Below, piece after piece: positions 1 through 8,461 of a stretch of DNA of 12,348 nucleotides (positions within the stretch are counted from its first letter, which is position 1; each line of letters starts with the position of its first letter). The DNA lies in assembly GCA_945901215.1 (NCBI GenBank), contig CAMDKE010000038.1, positions 1 through 12,348 of the forward strand, written 5' to 3'. This DNA is from Comamonas sp. lk (lineage in GTDB: Bacteria > Pseudomonadota > Gammaproteobacteria > Burkholderiales > Burkholderiaceae_C). The notes under the pieces are model-generated. The model saw nothing but the letters and a program-made list of their open reading frames with translations, ran no database searches and was not told where the DNA came from. Position numbers and translations under genes: made by a program.

Positions 1-70
1 AATGTCCGCCAGCCAGGTGGCCCCGGCACCGGCGGTGGAAGACGCTGCACAGACGGAGAAAAAAGCATGA
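1..70 (+). CDS. nuoJ: NADH-quinone oxidoreductase subunit J, C-terminal end (partial)
   Basis: Only the last 23 codons are in the window, read from base 2 to a TGA at 68-70. They encode an Ala/Pro-rich hydrophilic tail ending in Glu-Lys-Lys-Ala. The identity is inferred from context: nuoJ always precedes nuoK in proteobacterial complex I operons, and the TGA overlaps the nuoK start as ATGA, which suggests translational coupling. NuoJ is a membrane-arm subunit of respiratory complex I, equivalent to mitochondrial ND6. None of its membrane helices are visible here, so the assignment depends on gene order alone. Confidence 0.8.
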   Translation, partial: MSASQVAPAPAVEDAAQTEKKA

Positions 71-375
71 CATTGACCCTTGGACACTTCCTTTCTCTGG
101 GCGCCATGCTGTTTGCGCTCTCGGTAGTCGGTATCTTTTTGAACCGGCGCAACCTGATTGTGCTGCTCATGGCCATCGAGCTGATGCTCTTGGCGGTCAA
201 CACCAACTTTGTGGCCTTCTCCCACTACCTCAACGACATGCACGGTCAGGTGTTCGTGTTTTTCATTCTGACTGTGGCCGCGGCTGAGTCTGCCATTGGT
301 CTGGCGATTCTGATCCTGTTGTTCCGAAGCAAGTCCAGCATCAGCGTGGACGAACTCAATACGCTCAAGGGTTGA
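67..375 (+). CDS. nuoK: NADH-quinone oxidoreductase subunit K
   Basis: NuoK is a small membrane-arm subunit of proton-pumping complex I, equivalent to mitochondrial ND4L, in the cytoplasmic membrane. The protein has 102 residues, close to the family's usual length of about 100, and three hydrophobic segments at roughly residues 4-24, 29-50 and 60-86. Two membrane glutamates sit where the family has its proton-path residues: E38 in the second helix (MAIELML) and E74 in the third (AAAESAIG). The start at 67 overlaps the nuoJ stop as ATGA and has a GGAG at 55-58. The gene is followed 7 bases later by nuoL, so it is part of one operon. Confidence 0.97.
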   Translation: MTLTLGHFLSLGAMLFALSVVGIFLNRRNLIVLLMAIELMLLAVNTNFVAFSHYLNDMHGQVFVFFILTVAAAESAIGLAILILLFRSKSSISVDELNTLKG

Positions 376-382
376 ATACAAG

Positions 383-2416
383 ATGAGTCAAACCCTTAGT
401 GCAGCTACGCTGCTCGTTGTGCCTATGGCGCCCTTGGTGGGTGCGGTGCTGGCCGGTATTTTTGGCACCCACTTTGGCGGCAACTGGATAGGGCGCAAAG
501 TCTCCCACTCGCTGACCATTGGTGGGGTGCTGCTGGCCTTTGTGCTCTCGGCGCTCACGCTGCAAAGCGTGGTGCAAGACGGTGTCCGCTTTAACGAGAC
601 GCTTTATACCTGGATGGTGGTTGGCGGCTTGAAGATGGAAATTGGCTTCATGGTGGACGGCCTGACTGCCATGATGATGTGCGTGGTGACTTTTGTTTCG
701 TTGATGGTGCACGTGTACACCATCGGCTACATGGACGAGGATGAGGGCTACAACCGCTTCTTTGCCTACATCTCTCTGTTCACCTTCGCCATGCTGATGC
801 TGGTAATGAGCAACAACATGCTGCAGTTGTTTTTTGGCTGGGAGGCAGTGGGCTTGGTCTCCTACTTGCTGATTGGCTTTTGGTACAACAAGCCCAGCGC
901 CATTTTTGCCAACATGAAGGCCTTTTTGGTCAATCGGGTGGGCGATTTTGGCTTTATCTTGGGTATTGGCCTCCTGGCGGCCTATACCGGCACGCTGAAC
1001 TACACCGAAGTGTTCGGCAAGGCATCCAGCCTGACCGCACTGGTGTTGCCCGGCACCGATTGGATGCTGCTCACTGTGATCTGCATCTGCTTGTTTATTG
1101 GTGCCATGGGCAAGTCGGCGCAGTTTCCTTTGCACGTCTGGCTGCCCGACTCCATGGAAGGCCCCACGCCCATTTCGGCCCTGATCCACGCCGCCACCAT
1201 GGTGACAGCCGGTATCTTCATGGTGGCGCGCATGTCGCCGCTGTTTGAACTGTCTGATACGGCGCTCAACTTCATCTTGGTCATTGGTGCGATTACCGCC
1301 TTGTTCATGGGCTTTTTGGGCATTATCCAAAACGACATCAAGCGCGTAGTGGCTTATTCCACCTTGTCCCAACTGGGTTACATGACGGTGGCGCTGGGTG
1401 CGTCGGCCTACTCGGTGGCGGTGTTCCACCTCATGACGCACGCGTTTTTCAAGGCCTTGCTGTTCTTGGGCGCTGGCTCGGTGATTATGGGAATGCACCA
1501 CAACCAGGACATCCGCTGGATGGGTGGCGTGCGCAAATACATGCCGATTACCTGGATCACCTCCTTGCTCGGCTCTTTGGCGTTGATCGGCACACCATTT
1601 TTCTCCGGCTTCTATTCCAAGGACAGCATCATCGAGGCCGTGGCCGAGAGCCATTTGCCTGCCGCTGGTTTCGCCCACTTTGCGGTCTTGGCCGGGGTGT
1701 TTGTCACGGCGTTCTATTCCTTCCGTATGTACTTTCTGGTGTTTCACGGCAAAGAGCGCTACGACCAAAACCCGGAGGTGCACCACGATGCCCACCATCG
1801 GGGTAAACACGACGACGCCCATGGCCACCATAACGCACCGCACGAGTCGCCCTGGGTGGTGTGGGTGCCCCTGGTCATGCTGGCGATTCCTTCGGTAGCC
1901 ATTGGGTTCATGACGATTGAGCCCATGCTGTTTGGCGAGTTCTTCAAAGACGCCATCCTGGTCAACGCCGACAGACATCCGGTAATGCGAGAACTGGGTG
2001 AGGCTTTCCACGGCCCGGTTGCCATGGCGGTGCATGCGCTGACCACGGCGCCCTTCTGGCTGGCCTTAGGCGGTGTGGTGACGGCTTGGTATATGTACCT
2101 GATCAACCCTGCGGTGCCTGCGGCGCTTGCCCGTGCGCTGCGCCCCCTTGTGGTTCTGCTGGAGAACAAATACTTCCTGGACTGGATCAACGAGAACATT
2201 TTGGCGCGCGGTACGCGTTTGCTGGGCGCTGGTCTTTGGAAGGGTGGCGACCGCATGCTGATTGACGGCTTGTTGGTCAATGGTTCGTGGAAGCTGGTGG
2301 GCTGGATTTCCGGGCGTGTGCGCCAATTCCAGTCCGGCTATCTGTACCACTACGCCCTGGCCATGATTTTGGGAATTTTTGTGCTCATGACGTATTTCGT
2401 TTGGCTCAATAAGTAA
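383..2416 (+). CDS. nuoL: NADH-quinone oxidoreductase subunit L
   Basis: NuoL is the distal antiporter-like subunit of complex I, equivalent to ND5. It pumps protons and carries the long lateral helix that runs along the membrane arm. The 677-residue product is polytopic throughout. The hallmark proton-path residues are visible: E154 in FFGWEAVGLVSYLLIGFW, K244 in MGKSAQFPLHVWLPDSMEG, and H269 in LIHAATMVTAG. It is longer than the roughly 613 residues of E. coli NuoL. Part of the difference is a hydrophilic loop at about residues 456-490 with nine histidines in 21 positions. A C-terminal hydrophobic helix (about 653-673) closes the protein. An AAGGG at 367-371 lies upstream of the ATG at a rather long spacing. 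nuoK ends 7 bases before it and nuoM starts 12 bases after it. Confidence 0.97.
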   Translation: MSQTLSAATLLVVPMAPLVGAVLAGIFGTHFGGNWIGRKVSHSLTIGGVLLAFVLSALTLQSVVQDGVRFNETLYTWMVVGGLKMEIGFMVDGLTAMMMCVVTFVSLMVHVYTIGYMDEDEGYNRFFAYISLFTFAMLMLVMSNNMLQLFFGWEAVGLVSYLLIGFWYNKPSAIFANMKAFLVNRVGDFGFILGIGLLAAYTGTLNYTEVFGKASSLTALVLPGTDWMLLTVICICLFIGAMGKSAQFPLHVWLPDSMEGPTPISALIHAATMVTAGIFMVARMSPLFELSDTALNFILVIGAITALFMGFLGIIQNDIKRVVAYSTLSQLGYMTVALGASAYSVAVFHLMTHAFFKALLFLGAGSVIMGMHHNQDIRWMGGVRKYMPITWITSLLGSLALIGTPFFSGFYSKDSIIEAVAESHLPAAGFAHFAVLAGVFVTAFYSFRMYFLVFHGKERYDQNPEVHHDAHHRGKHDDAHGHHNAPHESPWVVWVPLVMLAIPSVAIGFMTIEPMLFGEFFKDAILVNADRHPVMRELGEAFHGPVAMAVHALTTAPFWLALGGVVTAWYMYLINPAVPAALARALRPLVVLLENKYFLDWINENILARGTRLLGAGLWKGGDRMLIDGLLVNGSWKLVGWISGRVRQFQSGYLYHYALAMILGIFVLMTYFVWLNK

Positions 2417-2428
2417 GGAATAAGAAAA

Positions 2429-3904
2429 ATGGGATTGTTGAGCCTTGCTATTTGGATGCCGATTGCCTTTGGCGTCGTGCTGCTCGCCCTGGGGCGCGAC
2501 GAGCACGCCAAGGCGGTGCGTTGGCTGGCGCTGGTGGGGGCGATTGCCAGTTTTTTGGTGACTTTGCCGCTGTACGCGGGTTTTCAACTCGGCACCGCCG
2601 AGATGCAGTTTGTCGAGAACGCGAGCTGGATTCAGCGCTTTAACGTCAATTACCACTTGGGCGTGGACGGCATTTCCTTCTGGTTTGTGCCGCTCACAGC
2701 ATTCATCAACGTGGTGGTGGTAATTGCTGGCTGGGAAGTGATTACCCGCAAGGTCAACCAGTACATGGCGGCCTTTTTGATTCTGTCGGGGCTGATGATT
2801 GGCGTGTTCAGCGCGCTTGACGGCTTGTTGTTCTATGTGTTTTTTGAAGCCACGCTGATCCCGATGTACTTGATCATCGGCATTTGGGGTGGCCCGAACA
2901 AAATCTACGCGGCTTTCAAATTCTTCTTGTACACCTTGCTCGGCTCCTTGCTAACCTTGGTGGCGCTTATTTACCTCTACATCCAGTCGGGTGGCAGCTT
3001 CGATATTGCCGGATGGCATGCACTGCCGCTGAGCAGGATGGAGCAAACCGCGCTGTTCTTCGCCTTCTTCGCAGCCTTTGCTGTCAAAGTGCCTATGTGG
3101 CCGGTGCACACCTGGTTGCCCGATGTGCACGTGGAGGCACCCACCGGCGGCTCTGCGGTGTTGGCGGCCATCATGCTCAAGCTCGGGGCCTACGGGTTTT
3201 TGCGCTTCTCCCTGCCGATCGCGCCCGACGCAGCGCACGAATGGGCCTGGCTGATGATTGCGCTGTCCCTGATTGCGGTCGTCTATGTAGGCCTGGTAGC
3301 GCTGGTGCAGCAGGACATGAAAAAGCTGGTGGCCTATTCATCGGTCGCCCACATGGGTTTTGTCACCCTGGGCTTCTTCATCTTTATTGACCTCGGTGTT
3401 TCTGGCGGTTTGGTGCAAATGATTGCGCACGGTTTTGTCTCTGGCGCCATGTTTTTGTCCATCGGTGTGCTGTACGACCGGGTGCACTCGCGTGATATCT
3501 CCAGCTACGGCGGCGTGGTCAACACCATGCCCAAGTTCACGGCTTTTTCACTGCTGTTTGCCATGGCCAATTGCGGCCTGCCAGGTACCGCTGGCTTTGT
3601 CGGCGAGTGGATGGTTATTTTGGCCGCGGTCAAGTTCAACTTCTGGATTGGCTTTGCGGCTGCTAGCGCGCTGATTTTTGGCGCGGCCTATACCTTGTGG
3701 ATGTTCAAACGCGTCTATCTCGGCCCAGTGGCGAACGACCACGTCAAGGAACTCAGCGACATCAACGCGCGCGAGTTTGTGATGCTCGCCCTCTTGGCTG
3801 TAGCGGTGCTTTACATGGGCGTGAACCCCAAACCCTTCACCGACGTGATGGATACATCGGTGACCGAATTGCTCCGACACGTGGCCGTGTCCAAGCTGAA
3901 ATAA
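2429..3904 (+). CDS. nuoM: NADH-quinone oxidoreductase subunit M
   Basis: NuoM is the middle antiporter-like proton-pumping subunit of complex I, equivalent to ND4. The 491-residue length fits the family (about 500). The sequence is hydrophobic along its length and carries the expected key residues: E140 in VFFEATLIPMYLIIGIWGG, K220 in AVKVPMWPVHTWLPDVHVEAP, and K251 in IMLKLGAYGFLRF. These correspond by motif to the residues known to be needed for pumping in E. coli NuoM. The start is set by an AAGGA at 2415-2419 that overlaps the nuoL stop codon. nuoN follows after 25 bases. I see no truncation or frameshift. Confidence 0.97.
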   Translation: MGLLSLAIWMPIAFGVVLLALGRDEHAKAVRWLALVGAIASFLVTLPLYAGFQLGTAEMQFVENASWIQRFNVNYHLGVDGISFWFVPLTAFINVVVVIAGWEVITRKVNQYMAAFLILSGLMIGVFSALDGLLFYVFFEATLIPMYLIIGIWGGPNKIYAAFKFFLYTLLGSLLTLVALIYLYIQSGGSFDIAGWHALPLSRMEQTALFFAFFAAFAVKVPMWPVHTWLPDVHVEAPTGGSAVLAAIMLKLGAYGFLRFSLPIAPDAAHEWAWLMIALSLIAVVYVGLVALVQQDMKKLVAYSSVAHMGFVTLGFFIFIDLGVSGGLVQMIAHGFVSGAMFLSIGVLYDRVHSRDISSYGGVVNTMPKFTAFSLLFAMANCGLPGTAGFVGEWMVILAAVKFNFWIGFAAASALIFGAAYTLWMFKRVYLGPVANDHVKELSDINAREFVMLALLAVAVLYMGVNPKPFTDVMDTSVTELLRHVAVSKLK

Positions 3905-3929
3905 CACCTGCTGACTTGAGAAACGAAAC

Positions 3930-5417
3930 ATGATGGACCAGATCAGTTGGATTGCGGTATTTCCTGAGGCGCTGTTACTGGTGATGGCCTGTGTCATCAC
4001 TTTGGTGGATCTGCGGACCCAAGGTCCCCTGCGCGGGCTCACTTTTGCGCTCACCATGGCGACCCTCGCCGTGATTGCGGCGCTGGAGGGTTTTTACGCC
4101 ACTACGGGCCTCACGCTGTATGGTTTTGGCAACATGGTGGTGGCCGACACCATGGCGGCATGGCTCAAGTGTTTTGCCACGTTGGCGGTGATGGTCACCA
4201 TGGTCTACGGCCGGCCTTATTCGGCAACACGCGACATGCTGCGCGGCGGCGAGCTGTTTACCTTGGGCCTGTTTGCGCTCCTGGGCATGTTCATCATGAT
4301 CTCGGGCAACAACTTCATCATCATCTACATGGGGCTGGAGTTGCTTACGCTGTCAAGTTACGCCCTGGTGGCTTTGCGACGGGACCACGGAGCTGCCATC
4401 GAGGCTGCCATGAAGTACTTTGTCCTGGGTGCCATGGCCTCGGGCTTTTTGCTCTACGGTATGTCCATGCTGTATGGCGCTACCGGCTCGTTGGACATTA
4501 ACGCCGTGTTTAAGGCGATCGTTTCAGGCCAGGTGCGCCACCAGGTGCTGGTTTTTGGTTTGGTGTTTATCGTGGCCGGTCTGGCTTTCAAGCTGGGCGT
4601 GGTGCCTTTTCACATGTGGGTTCCCGATGTGTACCAGGGTGCCCCGACCGCTATCACGCTGATGATTGGCGGCGCGCCCAAACTGGCCGCCTTTGCCGTC
4701 ACGATGCGCTTGCTGGTAGAAGGCATGCTGCCCTTGGCCATCGACTGGCAGCAAATGCTGATGGTCTTGTCCATCGCCTCGCTGTTTTTGGGCAATCTGG
4801 CAGCCATTGCACAGACCAATATCAAGCGCATGCTGGCGTTTTCCACGATCTCGCAGATGGGTTTTGTGCTCATCGGCGTCATGTCGGGGGTTGTCGACGG
4901 CAACACCATCTCGGCCGCCAATGCCTACAGCTCGGCCATGTTTTATGTCGTGACCTACGTCATGACCACGCTCGCGGCGTTTGGCGTCATCATGCTGCTG
5001 GCACGGGATGGCTTTGAAAGTGAAGAAATTTCTGATTTCGCCGGCCTGAACCAAGTCAGCCCCTTGTACGCGGGCGTGATGGCCGCCTGCATGTTCTCCA
5101 TGGCCGGCATCCCGCCCATGGTTGGTTTTTATGCGAAGTTATCGGTCTTACAGGCTTTGATAGCGTCGGGCCAGGTTATGCACATCGGCGTGGCTATTTT
5201 TGCCGTCATGATGTCGCTGGTGGGGGCCTTCTACTATCTGCGTGTGGTCAAGGTGATGTATTTTGACGAGCCGATCACCGCCAGCCCGGTGGTCGCCAGC
5301 ACGGGAGTGCGGGTGGTACTGGCTACCAATGGTGCGCTGGTATTGTTGCTGGGCATCTTCCCGGCGGGCCTGATGGCGTTATCGGCGCAGTCGATTTTGC
5401 AAATGCTCGGTACCTGA
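3930..5417 (+). CDS. nuoN: NADH-quinone oxidoreductase subunit N
   Basis: NuoN is the third antiporter-like subunit of complex I, equivalent to ND2, and lies closest to the quinone module. The product is 495 residues (494 from the second ATG) and polytopic. Family hallmarks are E137 in IIYMGLELLTLSSYALVA, K221 in AFKLGVVPFHMWVPDVYQGAPT, and K251 in GGAPKLAAFAV. Two ATG codons stand in tandem at 3930 and 3933. Only a weak purine stretch (GAG at 3918-3920) precedes them, so the exact start is uncertain by one residue. It is the last nuo gene, as is usual, and the stop codon lies inside a small terminator-like hairpin. A NUDIX gene starts 31 bases downstream. Confidence 0.97.
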   Translation: MMDQISWIAVFPEALLLVMACVITLVDLRTQGPLRGLTFALTMATLAVIAALEGFYATTGLTLYGFGNMVVADTMAAWLKCFATLAVMVTMVYGRPYSATRDMLRGGELFTLGLFALLGMFIMISGNNFIIIYMGLELLTLSSYALVALRRDHGAAIEAAMKYFVLGAMASGFLLYGMSMLYGATGSLDINAVFKAIVSGQVRHQVLVFGLVFIVAGLAFKLGVVPFHMWVPDVYQGAPTAITLMIGGAPKLAAFAVTMRLLVEGMLPLAIDWQQMLMVLSIASLFLGNLAAIAQTNIKRMLAFSTISQMGFVLIGVMSGVVDGNTISAANAYSSAMFYVVTYVMTTLAAFGVIMLLARDGFESEEISDFAGLNQVSPLYAGVMAACMFSMAGIPPMVGFYAKLSVLQALIASGQVMHIGVAIFAVMMSLVGAFYYLRVVKVMYFDEPITASPVVASTGVRVVLATNGALVLLLGIFPAGLMALSAQSILQMLGT

Positions 5418-5429
5418 GCTGTCTTTTTT
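5405..5429 (+). terminator. possible weak intrinsic terminator over the nuoN stop codon
   Basis: A 6-bp stem (GCTCGG at 5405-5410 with CTGAGC at 5414-5419, including one G-T wobble) encloses a 3-base loop. It is followed, after TGTC, by six T residues at 5424-5429. The shape is that of a Rho-independent terminator, but the stem is short and the T run begins four bases late. If active it would probably be leaky and would lower, not block, read-through from nuo into the NUDIX gene. No other terminator candidate is seen between nuoN and the NUDIX gene. Confidence 0.35.
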
Positions 5430-5448
5430 CGCACCGACGCACCTTGCC

Positions 5449-6048
5449 ATGGGTTTCGACTTGTCCGACACCCATTTGCGCGAAGCCCGCTACTCCAGCC
5501 AAGAGTTGTTTAAGGGTAAATTCCTGCACGCGTTTCGTGACGAGGTGGTGCTTCCCGACGGGCAACTCACCAGCCGCGAGTATGTCGTGCACCCAGGCGC
5601 GGTGATGGTGATCCCCATGGATGTCGACGCCCAAGCTTGCGTTCAACTGGTACTGGAGCGCCAGTTCCGCTACCCCGTCGGCCAGGTGATGGTCGAGTTT
5701 CCCGCCGGCAAAATTGACGTGGGCGAGACGGGTCTGGCCTGCGCGCAGCGCGAGTTACTTGAAGAAACCGGCTACCGTGCCAGCCATTGGGCGCGTGCCG
5801 GTGTGATGCACCCCGTTATCGCCTACTCCACAGAATTTATTGAAGTCTGGTTTGCGCGTGGCTTGGTGTCGGGTGCACCCGCTTTGGACGAAGGCGAATT
5901 CTTGGACGTCTTTACCGCCACCCCGCAGGAACTGCTGCAATGGTGCCGCGACGGCCGCGTTACCGACGCCAAGACCTTGGTTGGCGCGCTGTGGTTACAA
6001 AACGTACTGGCGGGCGCCTGGCCCTTGGACTGGCAGACGCTGCCATGA
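5449..6048 (+). CDS. NUDIX hydrolase, ADP-ribose pyrophosphatase-like
   Basis: This is a probable NUDIX diphosphatase that splits nucleoside diphosphate-linked metabolites such as ADP-ribose. A perfect Nudix box (G-x5-E-x7-R-E-U-x-E-E-x-G-U) runs from G87 to Y109, with RELLEETGY as its metal-binding core. It is preceded by a QFRYPVGQVMVEFPAGK stretch typical of the ADP-ribose pyrophosphatase group. The length, 199 residues, is normal. The ATG at 5449 has no Shine-Dalgarno sequence in front of it. I keep it because the N-terminus (THLREARYSSQELFKGKFL) aligns with what I recall of the family and no better start lies nearby. It follows nuoN by 31 bases and overlaps the DUF1178 start by 4 bases. 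The exact substrate cannot be told from sequence. Confidence 0.9.
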   Translation: MGFDLSDTHLREARYSSQELFKGKFLHAFRDEVVLPDGQLTSREYVVHPGAVMVIPMDVDAQACVQLVLERQFRYPVGQVMVEFPAGKIDVGETGLACAQRELLEETGYRASHWARAGVMHPVIAYSTEFIEVWFARGLVSGAPALDEGEFLDVFTATPQELLQWCRDGRVTDAKTLVGALWLQNVLAGAWPLDWQTLP

Positions 6049-6509
6049 AGGTGCTCGACTTGCAGTGTTGCCACGGCCATCCTTTCGAAGGCTGGTTTGC
6101 TTCGGAGGATGATTTTTTAGAGCAAAAAGGCCGCTCGCTGGTGCAGTGCCCCGTGTGTGGCGATGCCCAGGTAGTAAAAAAGCTCAGCGCCCCGCGACTC
6201 AATCTCTCAGGCGCGCGCAGTGCCCCAACGGACCAAGCCCCAGCCAGTGGAAACGCGGTTGCGCTTGCCAAACCCCAAGATGCCGACGCCCTTGCCGCCT
6301 GGTTGGAAATGTCGCGCAAACTGGTGGCCCATACCACCGATGTGGGCAGTCAGTTTGCTGAAGAGGCGCGCAAGATCCACTACGGCGAGGCGCCCGAACG
6401 CGCCATTCGCGGTCAAGCCAGCGCCAAAGAAACACGCGAACTTTTGGATGAGGGCATCGCTGTCCTGCCCTTGTTGCTGCCCGATGGAGCCAAGGGCACT
6501 CTGCAGTGA
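6045..6509 (+). CDS. DUF1178 family protein
   Basis: This is a 154-residue protein of unknown function that matches the DUF1178 family by motif. It has an N-terminal KVLDLQC-x-HGHPFEGWF segment, a CPVCG knuckle (C35, C38), and a C-terminal stretch around LLDEGIAVLPLLLPD. C8, H10, C35 and C38 together suggest a small zinc-ribbon-like site; this is inference. A variable Ala/Pro-rich linker (about 56-82) separates this part from a helical C-terminal half with AAWLEMSRKLVAHTTDVGSQ. The ATG overlaps the stop of the NUDIX gene as ATGA, so the two are probably translated together. An in-frame upstream ATG exists at 5940, but it lies inside the NUDIX gene and would add unrelated residues. The gene converges with the ABC exporter gene. 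Confidence 0.88.
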   Translation: MKVLDLQCCHGHPFEGWFASEDDFLEQKGRSLVQCPVCGDAQVVKKLSAPRLNLSGARSAPTDQAPASGNAVALAKPQDADALAAWLEMSRKLVAHTTDVGSQFAEEARKIHYGEAPERAIRGQASAKETRELLDEGIAVLPLLLPDGAKGTLQ

Positions 6510-6559
6510 TCCTGGGCCCTTCAGTCGGGTTTCCATGCCTGTTTATTGCATTTCTTTGC

Positions 6560-6577
6560 TGCACCCAGACCGGTGCA
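6560..6577. terminator. weak inverted repeat between convergent genes
   Basis: TGCACC (6560-6565) and GGTGCA (6572-6577) form a perfect 6-bp stem with a 6-base loop, in the 82-base gap between the stop codons of DUF1178 (+) and the ABC exporter (-). The position suits a bidirectional terminator, but no T run follows on either strand. I list it only as the best candidate in this gap. Confidence 0.25.
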
Positions 6578-6591
6578 CCGCACGCATTTGT

Positions 6592-8367
6592 TTAGGCGTT
6601 GAACTGCAAGGCCGCCAGGCCTGCATACACGCCCCCGCGCGCCACCAGCTCGGCATGCGTGCCCTGTTCCACCAGCCTGCCGTGGTCAAGCACCGCGATC
6701 AAGTCGGCTTTTTGCACCGTGGCCAGTCGGTGCGCGATGACCAGTGTGGTGCGGTTGCGCATGGCTGACTCCAGCGCGGCTTGCACCATGCGCTCGCTTT
6801 CGGCGTCCAAGGCGCTGGTGGCCTCGTCGAGCAGCAGCAGTGGCGGGTTTTTCAGCATGGCGCGGGCAATCGCAATGCGCTGGCGCTGCCCGCCCGACAG
6901 GCGCAAGCCCCGCTCGCCCAAAAAGGTGTGGTAGCCCTCGGGCAGCGCGCTGATGAAGTCGTGCGCAAATGCGGCTTCGGCAGCCAGTTGCACTTCGGCG
7001 TCGGTGGCGTTGGGGCGACCGTAGCGGATGTTCTCCATTGCGCTGGTCGAAAAAATGACCGCATCTTGCGGCACGATACCGATGCGCTCGCGCAAGTCAG
7101 CCAGCGCCAGGTCGTGCGTGGCCACACCGTCAAGCACAATGCGCCCCGCCTGCGGATCGTAAAAGCGCAGCAGAAGTCCAAACACCGTGCTCTTGCCCGC
7201 ACCGCTGGGGCCTACGATCGCTACCGTCTGGCCGGGAAGCACGTCTAGCGTGAAGTTCGATAAGGCCTGATGCGAAGGGCGCGACGGGTAGTGGAAATCC
7301 AGCGCTTCAAAGCGTACCCCGCTTCCCGAGCCCGCCAGGGGCAGCTGCAGGGGCTGCGATGGTGAGGCAATAGGCGACTCGGTGTGCAGCAACTCCATCA
7401 GCCGCTCAGTCGCGCCTGCTGCGCGCAGTAAATCGCCATACACCTCTCCCAACACCGCAAATGCACTCGCCAGCAAAATCACATACACCACCGTTTGGCC
7501 CAGGTCGCCCGCCGTGATGCGACCGGCGACCACTGCCTGCGTGCCCTGGTACAGGCCCCACAAGAGCGCGGCCGAGGTAGCGATGATGATGAAGCCCACC
7601 AGCACCGAACGCGCGCCGCTGCGGCGCACGGCAGTCTCAAAACCGTTTTCTGTAGAGGTGGTGAAACGCGTGGACTCACGCGCTTCTGCCGTGTAGCTTT
7701 GCACCACTGGAATGGCGTTCAGCACTTCTGCTGCAATGGCGCTGGAGTCGGCGATCCGGTCCTGGCTGGCACGCGAGAGCTTGCGCACCCGGCGACCAAA
7801 CCACAGGCTCGGTATCACGATCAGCACCAGCACCGCCAGTACCTGCAACATCACCAAGGGGTTGGTCCACACCAGCACCGACAAGGCCCCGGCGCCCAGC
7901 ACCAGGTTGCGCAAACCCATGCTCAGGGACGAGCCAACCACGGTTTGCACCAGTGTGGTGTCGGCTGACAGGCGCGACAGCACCTCGCCGGTTTGCGTGG
8001 TCTCAAAAAACTCGGGGCTTTGGTGCAACACGTGGTGGTAGACCGCGTTGCGAATGTCGGCCGTGACACGCTCGCCCAGCCAACTCACCATGTAAAAGCG
8101 CAGCGCCGAAAACACCCCCAGCGCCGTGGCCACGCCAAATAGCGCCACAAAGTGCTCCCGCATGGCCATCGTCTGCGCGCCCTGGTCGCCTTGCACCAGG
8201 CCGCCGTCGATCAGCATGCGCAGCGCTACCGGAAACGCCAGCGTGGCGGTGGCAGCCATCACCAGGAACACCAGCGCCAAGGCGATGCGCGCGCGGTAGG
8301 GGCGTAAAAACGGCAGCAAGCCAGTGAGGGATTTTGGGGTTTTGGATTTGGGACGTTCAGAAGTCAT
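6592..8367 (-). CDS. MsbA-type ABC exporter, fused permease and ATPase
   Basis: This is a 591-residue half-transporter of the ABCB/MsbA-like exporter class that should dimerise in the cytoplasmic membrane. The N-terminal half (about 20-320) holds roughly six hydrophobic helices and the FETTQTGEVLSRLSADTTLVQ coupling region. The ATPase domain (about 350-585) is complete: Walker A GPSGAGKST at 386-394, Q-loop Q434, signature LSGGQRQRIAIARA from 490, Walker B LLLLDEATSALD with D514 and E515, and H-loop H546 in IAHRLAT. It resembles the 'MsbA-related' subgroup, not true lipid A flippase; that is recollection, and the substrate is unknown. No Shine-Dalgarno sequence precedes the ATG. The AttH-like gene ends 94 bases upstream on the same strand, so the two may be co-transcribed. 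Confidence 0.93.
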   Translation of the reverse strand: MTSERPKSKTPKSLTGLLPFLRPYRARIALALVFLVMAATATLAFPVALRMLIDGGLVQGDQGAQTMAMREHFVALFGVATALGVFSALRFYMVSWLGERVTADIRNAVYHHVLHQSPEFFETTQTGEVLSRLSADTTLVQTVVGSSLSMGLRNLVLGAGALSVLVWTNPLVMLQVLAVLVLIVIPSLWFGRRVRKLSRASQDRIADSSAIAAEVLNAIPVVQSYTAEARESTRFTTSTENGFETAVRRSGARSVLVGFIIIATSAALLWGLYQGTQAVVAGRITAGDLGQTVVYVILLASAFAVLGEVYGDLLRAAGATERLMELLHTESPIASPSQPLQLPLAGSGSGVRFEALDFHYPSRPSHQALSNFTLDVLPGQTVAIVGPSGAGKSTVFGLLLRFYDPQAGRIVLDGVATHDLALADLRERIGIVPQDAVIFSTSAMENIRYGRPNATDAEVQLAAEAAFAHDFISALPEGYHTFLGERGLRLSGGQRQRIAIARAMLKNPPLLLLDEATSALDAESERMVQAALESAMRNRTTLVIAHRLATVQKADLIAVLDHGRLVEQGTHAELVARGGVYAGLAALQFNA

Positions 8368-8461
8368 GGAGCAACAAGTTGGGCAAGGAGCGCAAATGGC
8401 AAGCGGCTTGCAAGGGCTCTATTGTCGCGCCTGCGCTCTGGCAGTCGGTGTGCCCCAAGCC

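Noticed and set aside
365..2035. A 556-codon open frame on the minus strand opposite nuoL
   Set aside because: It is antisense to the clearly conserved nuoL, its translation is rich in His, Gln and Arg with no recognisable motif, and such frames arise from GC-rich third-position bias.
8399..8411. GCAAG-CGG-CTTGC inverted repeat between the AttH-like and ABC exporter genes
   Set aside because: The stem is 5 bp with no T run on the minus strand, too small to call a terminator or operator in GC-rich DNA.
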